64,000 nucleotides of DNA. It comes from Ephydatia muelleri. Its lineage: Eukaryota; Porifera; Demospongiae; Spongillida; Spongillidae. Below the pieces are notes generated by a model that was not told the origin of the DNA, did no database searches, and saw only the letters and a list, made by a program, of their open reading frames with translations. Location of the stretch: positions 5,906,354 through 5,970,353 of the forward strand of contig JABACO010000008.1 in the NCBI GenBank assembly GCA_013339895.1, read 5' to 3'. Position numbers and translations under genes: made by a program. Below are positions 58,501-64,000 of the stretch, one piece after another. Numbering within the stretch: position 1 is the stretch's first letter; each line of letters begins with the position of its first letter.

Positions 58501-59370
58501 GGCATGGTGATGACCTGGGTGGGCATGGTGATGACCTAGGGCGAGCATGGTGATGACCTAGGGCGACATGGTGATGAGCTGGCGTGGAAACAGTGATGAC
58601 CTGGTCATCAAGTCAAATGGTGACACACATATGTGATGGGTGGGCTGTACAAAATGCATGTACTTCTTCTATCTCTATACTCATATGAGGTGCACTCACC
58701 TGGCCTCAGAACGAAGCACAGGGTCTTCAACATTAAATACATATCGCTCCAAAGGCTGATGATTGGTCTACGAAAAACAGTAATGAATGAAGGGGTGCAC
58801 ACATGCATGCACACGTCACACCAGAATAAGTTGCATGCATTGACATATAATAAATTACTGAAAACAGAACGAGAAGTACAGCAATAAATGCGTGTTCTAA
58901 GAGTGTGGATGTGAAAGGAAGGACCTTGGATTTGATGACCAGGACAACTTTTTCGACAGCTTTCTTTACAATTAGAAGGCGAGTATTGCACAGCACATCC
59001 TGAATGTACTGGTTGAGCTGAGGATGAACACACATCTGAAATGGAGTTCACGTGATAATTAAGACAGCCTACTAAAAATGGACGTCACCTGAACTGGAAC
59101 ACTGTACTTCTGTCTGCGTTGAAAAACCACTGTACAATAACTTGACACGTAAACTTCAATTATAAAGTGCATTGGTAAACTTACCCGGTGGATATACTTC
59201 TCTCACGTACAGTATGAGATGGAACGCCACCTCCATAAATTCGCACAAAATGTCAGCGGTGACTTTTAAAGGTAACGCTCTTTCTAAACACTTACAGGCA
59301 ATACGCAGAAATACCCCTAACCTTCTTGTGGATTTATTCCGCTCAAACTCAACGCTCCAGCTGATTCCAT
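52109..59370 (-). CDS. MAD2L2: MAD2L2 / REV7 HORMA-domain protein
   Basis: Nine exons on the minus strand: 59370-59322, 59262-59185, 59129-59089, 59035-58925, 58755-58700, 55077-54986, 54855-54779, 52311-52216, 52150-52109; 213 residues (human 211). Read in order: [125 protein letters not shown] and [11 protein letters not shown]7 is an adaptor of DNA polymerase zeta and, in vertebrates, of the 53BP1-shieldin repair pathway. Exon 2 could start slightly earlier (acceptor TTTAG near 59277), which also keeps frame. Introns 5 and 7 (3.6 and 2.5 kb) are repeat-filled. Divergent from SIGMAR1. Confidence 0.9.
52861..53657. mobile_element. hAT relic in MAD2L2 intron 7
   Basis: CAGGGCCGCCAAGAGCC at the left and a G/C-rich right end finishing CCCCCCTG. 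No 8-bp duplication is recognisable. It carries a minus-strand transposase remnant. Confidence 0.6.
52935..53297 (-). pseudogene. hAT transposase C-terminal (dimerisation) fragment
   Basis: Reads [33 protein letters not shown] then [15 protein letters not shown] and [12 protein letters not shown], the typical hAT dimerisation region. No catalytic part; the tail after 53050 is not conserved. Confidence 0.82.
54860..54905. repeat. (TG)n microsatellite next to MAD2L2 exon 7
   Basis: Pure TG repeat directly abutting the exon 7 acceptor (CACACTCAG read on the minus strand), so on the pre-mRNA it is a (CA)n tract replacing the usual polypyrimidine tract. Confidence 0.95.
55220..55372. repeat. 19-bp tandem repeat (CCACTATGGAAACAGTA)
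   Basis: About eight imperfect units of GTACCACTATGGAAACAGT, in MAD2L2 intron 5. Confidence 0.85.
55548..55581. repeat. Poly-G run in MAD2L2 intron 5
   Basis: Over 30 consecutive G on the plus strand (C on the transcribed-sense strand of MAD2L2). Confidence 0.9.
57094..57316. repeat. 25-bp minisatellite, about nine units
   Basis: Almost exact repeats of GTAGGTGAGTGATGGAGGTA plus TGAGT. Open frames of 80-95 codons on the minus strand are repeat artefacts. Each plus-strand unit carries GTAGGTGAGT, donor-like but antisense to MAD2L2. Confidence 0.95.
58063..58605. repeat. 21-bp minisatellite, about 25 units
   Basis: Repeats of GGGCATGGTGATGACCTGGGT, with higher-order variants (CTAGAGCAGCC units at about 58275, 58405 and 58470). 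Lies in MAD2L2 intron 5, 100 bp from exon 5. Open frames on both strands are periodic artefacts. Confidence 0.95.
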
Positions 59371-59466
59371 ACGCCGCACCAACAACAAGCAATGATTTTC
59401 CGCCTGTTGGGGGAGGATCGACTAAAAGTTGTCACGTGCGACCGAGTGCTGGTAATCAGCAAAGCA
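59371..59466. promoter_or_regulatory. Putative bidirectional promoter of MAD2L2 and SIGMAR1
   Basis: Only 96 bp separate the MAD2L2 ATG (59370, minus) from the SIGMAR1 ATG (59467, plus). Contains an E-box CACGTG at 59433-59438 and the G-rich string GTTGGGGGAGG. Transcription starts probably lie within or overlap the neighbouring coding exons; no TATA box. Confidence 0.5.
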
Positions 59467-61248
59467 ATGTGTATCAGTCACTGCGACAATTGTTTGAAGT
59501 GGGTAGCGTTTCTACTGATCGGTGGAGCACTCTTTGTTGGTGGTGTTCAGTTCTGGCTGCGTGAAAAGAGCTACGTCTTCAACGCAAATGACGTCGCGGC
59601 TATCACGAAAAGCGTCCTAAGCACACAGCAAGGCTTTCCGACCTGGAAGAACGAGGGCGACCACAAAGCCATCTTCGAAAAGGTAGAAAAGCAATTGAGG
59701 CAGAAATACGGAGACCACATCCTCGCTCCGTCAAGAACAGAGTGGCTGTTCATCAATGCTGGAGGTTGGATGGGGTCCTTCTACCTCCTTCACGCCTCAC
59801 TAACGGAATACGTACTGTTCTTTGGAACTGCTATTGACACTTCCGGTCACTCAGGTTAGTCACTCCTGTGTTATGTACTACTGCGAAGCCGTGCAATTCG
59901 TTTAGTGAAGACTTTCGTTTCGTCTTGCAGTTGTATGGAGAATGTAATTATAAACATTTATTGGGTGCGACTGGGTATGATGAATGGACCTATACAGCTA
60001 GGGCATTCAGTTCACAAAGTTAAACGCAATGTAGCGCTTCAAAAGCACGGGGGGAGGAGCTTAGTCCCACTTCCCATTTCTAATCTCTGTCACAAAGTAA
60101 ATGATGAGTGTGTTTCAGCCTATAACCTATGGTTCCTGTGACCAAGTGACCCCTTTTGGGTCACACCCTGTTATAATGGGTGACCCTAGGTCAATGAATT
60201 AATTGTTGCTTTGAGGTAAGGACAATCATCGCATCAAGAGCCACTCAAATCTGTAGAACCTAAAGTGAGTCTAGCCAGATGTGACTTTGCATGTCTCTAT
60301 CAGCTCAATTTTACACTTGCTCATTTTAATATGCATTATTCAATTTATAATTCCTATACCTTGTGTCCCCAGCCTTCCCTCCCCCTTCCCCTTACAGGAA
60401 AAGAAAAGGACCCAGGAAAAGCAAACACGAGAAAAGAATCACCAGGCCCAAAGAACACGAGGGCAAGCAAAAAGAAGGAAAACTACAACGACGACCGAAA
60501 GAAAACCAAGAACGGAAAAGAAAGGTAAGAAAGGAAACGGAAAAAACAGGAAAAAAAAAAAGAAACAGAAAACAAAAAAAGAAACAGAGGACAAAACAAA
60601 AAAAAAAGCAAAAAAAGAAGGAAACAACGAAAAAGAAGGAAAAGAAAAAAGAAAAAAAAGACACAAGAAAAAGAAGGAAAGAACAGCACAAAGGAAGGCA
60701 AAGAAAAAGCGAAAAGAAAAGACAAGAAGACAAGAAAAGGAAGGAAAAAACGAAGACAAGAAGGAAAGGAAAACGCAGAACCAAGGAAAAGACAAAGACA
60801 GACAGCAACAACCGAGAAAACACGAACCCGACAATACGACCCACCTCCACGCCAAGACCCCAACTGTCCCTCCCCTCCTTTTCCTCCCCCTTCCCCTCCC
60901 CCTCCTCCCCCTCCTCCCCCTCCCCCTTCAAACACTATAGGTCGCTACTGGGCAAATATATCTGATACGATCATCACTGGAAGCTTCCGTCAGTGGAAGG
61001 AAGGTACCACAGTTGCAGTGATGTATTCCCCTGGGGACACGGTCTACCACAACATCGGAGAAACCACTGCCGTTCAGTGGACTGGGGGGACCTGGATGGT
61101 CGAATATGGCAGAGGTTTCGTGCCATCCACACTGACCTTCGCATTGGCGGACACAGTTTTTGGAACGACGGACTTTTACCTGCTGTATCAGACGTTCAAA
61201 CTCTACTCTGTGGCAGTTTTTCAAGAACTTTTGATGGGAAATGCATGA
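59467..61248 (+). CDS. SIGMAR1: Sigma-1 receptor (ERG2/sigma family)
   Basis: Two exons, 59467-59854 and 60941-61248 (CTCAG|GTTAGT...CTATAG|GTCGC); 231 residues, human 223. An ER-membrane chaperone related to fungal C-8 sterol isomerase. A single N-terminal membrane segment ([19 protein letters not shown], residues about 12-30) precedes the cupin-like ligand domain: [40 protein letters not shown], and the ligand-site acids Asp in NISDTIITG and Glu in [14 protein letters not shown], then [13 protein letters not shown]. An upstream in-frame ATG (59392) would add 25 residues; the later start matches the family's short N-terminus. The intron contains a 440-bp purine tract. Confidence 0.92.
60402..60930. 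repeat. Purine-rich tract followed by pyrimidine tract in SIGMAR1 intron
   Basis: 60402-60840 is overwhelmingly A and G on the plus strand (AAAGAAGGAAAAGAAAAAAG type); 60860-60930 is then C/T-rich up to the acceptor. Open frames of 130-220 codons here, rich in Lys on one strand and Phe/Ser on the other, follow from composition. Confidence 0.9.
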
Positions 61249-62831
61249 TGACTCAAGCATCCTTTTTTTAAATTCGTTTCAAGGGTTGGTGTATTGCGCG
61301 CGTCAATTAATTTGGCTGTTAATTGTTCTTTTCCACATGCATGTATTGGGTACGTATTTCATATTTTATGCTTTGAGTGTATTGGAGCATATTGAATTTT
61401 AAATAACTACGAGCTAGCGATCCCGTCATAGATGATATATTCTATTAACCACCTCATTCATCCCAACTTATGTTATTTCTATTAAGGTGCAAAAATGGTG
61501 TATTTTTATGTGGTCAGACACATGCATGGTGAACCGCTTTAAGAAGAAATGAGACAACTAGTGGTTGATAAACGCAGGCTGACATATATACGTCAGTAAT
61601 ATGCACATTGCTTTAATGATACAGTAATTAGTTTACACACGAGTCAATAAAATAACACTTTCTCTTCAAGGTTTCTTGGTGTAGAAAATCAAGGAAACAG
61701 GAAGATTATAATGATGTAACTAAACAGAGGTGGCCAGCAGGCTGAAGAGGTGCTCATGAGGACGATAGTGACAATGTTGGCAGTCCAGAGTTGCTCCAAA
61801 GTTGATGGTGCTTAGTTCTGTTCATGGATTCAAATACATCCCTCACTTCCCTATCTGAAATGTAGATCTTTTAGGTGGACCTATGGTTTCATGGACCATG
61901 CAGGGCTGGTGAGCAGCTGAAGGTGTTTCAGGTATCCAAAGAGCTGCAAAATAATGCAACAGCTTGCTTTCCAGCCACCAACATTTCCTCTCTTTTTAAC
62001 TGAGCACCTATGGCTTCCACATTTTATTCTATGTCTTCATAACCAGTCCACCCTTAAAGTACATCTATCTGGCTTGCGAGACAAACTTCAGCAGTGTTTT
62101 TGATATACCAATGCAGGATCAAGATAGTGCTATCTTGCTGGTGGAGCAAATCACATACTGTCGCCCATAGCTATGCAGAGAATGTAAGAGACTGTAGTTA
62201 GCTGAGGGTTTGCATTCATCAGTAGGGCCTGGGTGAGGAGAGGAGAGCTTCCAGGGAACATAGATTAATCCCACATGGAAGGATGTCAAATATGTATCTC
62301 TGATACATGCACTGCTTGTACATATTGCGAGCACACACAGCTGAAAGCAAGCCAAGATCCAGGCTGAGGCAGCCTTAGGGCATACAATTATAAATTGAAA
62401 TCATTGCATCAGCTAATAATTAAGTCTAATTGTTGCTCTGATGAGTGCATTTTCACTTTTTCCAAATACATTTTGGCAACCCTACATGTATAGCAAAAGG
62501 GTATTTATGTTCAAGAACGAGGGTGTATGTATGCCACCTGTATTCAATTAAGAATGAGGGTGGGGGTGCAATGCAGTATTCAAGAGACAGCTAGTGTGTG
62601 TATGTGTGTGTGTATGCATGTGTATGTGTACGTGTGTGTGTGTACATGTGTGTGTGTATGTGTGTGTGTATGTGTATGTGTACGTGTGTGTGTGTACGTG
62701 TGTGTGTATGTGTGTGTGTGTATGTGTGTGTGTGTATGCGTGTGTGTACGTGTGTGTGTATGTGTGTGTACGTGTGTGTATGTGTGTGTGTATGTGTGTG
62801 TATGTGTGTGTACGTGTGTGTGTGTATGTGT

Positions 62832-62872
<41 letters not shown>

Positions 62873-64000
62873 ACCTGTGTTCAATAATAGGGGCATTATG
62901 CACAAGCTATAGTTATTAGTGTGAAGAATGAGGGCATCTACTGTGCAGCCTGTTTTGAAGAATGTGGTGTGAGTGCTCAATAATTAGGGTATTTTATGTG
63001 CCACCTGTGGTCAAGAACAAGAGGAGCTCATGTGCTTGAGTGCATAATCAGTTCCACCTTCAGCATTCGCCACCCATTTCCCCCAACTCCACCTCAATCC
63101 CAGCAATTTTAAAATCACTTATCCAACACAGAAACACACAGAGAGAAGATCCTATCAATGGTAAGCTTTCATCACACCGTAGCCAAGACGCCTGTGATGA
63201 ATATCAATGAGTATGTCAATAAGGGGAGTTCCTACACCCCAAGGAAAACTGGGCTAGGATTTGATGATGGTGCTCCGTTGGCCACTGATTCAATGAATAA
63301 ACTGGTGTATTTATTTCATTCTTTCATTGGCACATTTATATTTTATCATTCGATTCATTGTTGTGTGCTTATATAATATGAGTACATGTGTTTTACAAGT
63401 TCAAAGACCATACCCATGCCAATGCTTTGCAGTCATTTTGATAACAGAGCAGTGCTATCCTGGCCACAATGCAGAGAATAAGAAACCTGTCAAGCAGCAG
63501 ACCCTTGATTGGAATTACCAATGAGATGGGGCTAGTGTGTGCCTTCACCTTCTTCAAAAATGCCAATCTTCTTAAGAAGGTTGGTGTTGTTGATTACAGG
63601 ATGAGTCTCTCTATCTGTTGGGTTTAATGGCAAGTTTCTGCCACTATTTCTCTCAGTGGTGATCAAGCACATAGCGATTATCATGGATGCATGTCTTTGA
63701 CCAACAACTGAGGTTAGTTATATACCTTATATGGTGGGCAATGATCCTCTAGTCTAGCATATCTGAAAAGCCAGCCAAGCCAAATCAGCCTGCAAAGTGT
63801 ATTTGTTAAGTGTCTTTTTTTTTATGTGGATGGAACTCATTTATTTGTCCCTTCCTAACCTCTACCAGGTTGTTACAGTGTTATGGTTTCAGTGGACCAT
63901 ATCACAGGCTGCGTTCAGATTGCTATTCAACTTCTCATGTTCATATGCTGGTCATTTCGACACAACCTATGTTTGAATCCTTCCATCTTGGTCAAGACCC
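61249..64000. other. Right end of window, no gene recognised
   Basis: Starts with the SIGMAR1 3' flank. No protein family recognised on either strand; open frames are short and lack conserved patterns. Contains the GT array at 62594-62873. A degenerate transposon body is possible at 61700-62400, but no ends were found. Confidence 0.45.
62594..62873. repeat. (GT)n compound microsatellite, 280 bp
   Basis: GTGTGTATGTGTGTGTACGTG mixtures. Every frame is open because of the repeat; not coding. Confidence 0.97.

Noticed and set aside
57970-58526. 142-codon frames of PTQVITM and HAHPGHHH repeats
   Set aside because: Products of the 21-bp minisatellite, open in several frames at once.
60281-60965. 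Lys-rich 219-codon and 200-codon frames
   Set aside because: Purine-tract composition. The only coding continuation across the acceptor is SIGMAR1 exon 2, whose splice site lies at the end of the tract.
62591-62980. 130-codon Cys/Val and His/Thr frames
   Set aside because: GT-array artefacts.
1-64000. CRISPR arrays, tRNA and rRNA genes, bacterial-style operons
   Set aside because: None seen. Direct repeats are adjacent or degenerate rather than spaced by unique spacers, and the genes have spliceosomal introns.

Overview
The window is animal nuclear DNA. Seven host-type genes are split by GT-AG introns and encode metazoan proteins: alanine-glyoxylate aminotransferase (two tandem copies), an aldo-keto reductase, sepiapterin reductase, MAD2L2/REV7, the sigma-1 receptor and REX4/ISG20-like exonucleases. 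Some introns are only 58-74 bp, transposons of many classes are packed between and inside genes, and TACATGTA-like strings and long G runs recur. I infer an invertebrate, possibly a sponge; this placement is weak, and no species can be read from the sequence.

Positions 1-12.3 kb are a transposon graveyard with readable history. A Ty3/gypsy element lies on the minus strand (LTR 8799-9401, gag start at 8776). Its gag is split by an 8.44-kb element (309-8751) with TGTCA...TGACA ends and a CCGG duplication. That element is in turn interrupted by a 4.58-kb ISL2EU-like transposon (4022-8601, AT duplication) carrying a DDE transposase and a SWIM-YqaJ-PHD gene. To the right lies a near-perfect palindrome with 1.15-kb arms (8787-9939 / 10023-11175). 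It is followed by an inverted 389-bp copy of the YqaJ gene and by a decayed GIN-type integrase.

Positions 13-23.7 kb hold two tandem units of a two-exon DEDDh exonuclease gene. Unit 1 is intact. Unit 2 is a pseudogene carrying small indels, a hAT element inside its first exon (8-bp duplication), a 3.8-kb element with a decayed transposase in its intron, and a further insert downstream containing a stray inverted AGXT exon.

Positions 23.8-36.2 kb carry two complete 11-exon AGXT genes in tandem on the plus strand, then a seven-exon aldo-keto reductase on the minus strand. Positions 37.6-50.3 kb are a tandem segmental duplication (37615-42862 and 43415-50281). Each copy contains one intact exonuclease gene. 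Copy-specific insertions are datable because the sister copy gives the empty site.

Positions 50.9-61.3 kb carry sepiapterin reductase (+), then MAD2L2 (-, nine exons over 7.3 kb) head-to-head with the sigma-1 receptor gene (+), with start codons only 96 bp apart. MAD2L2 introns hold minisatellites and a hAT relic. From 61.25 kb to the end I recognise no gene. The host genes do not form one pathway; AGXT, AKR and SPR are metabolic enzymes, MAD2L2 acts in DNA repair, and the four exonuclease copies form a locally expanding family.
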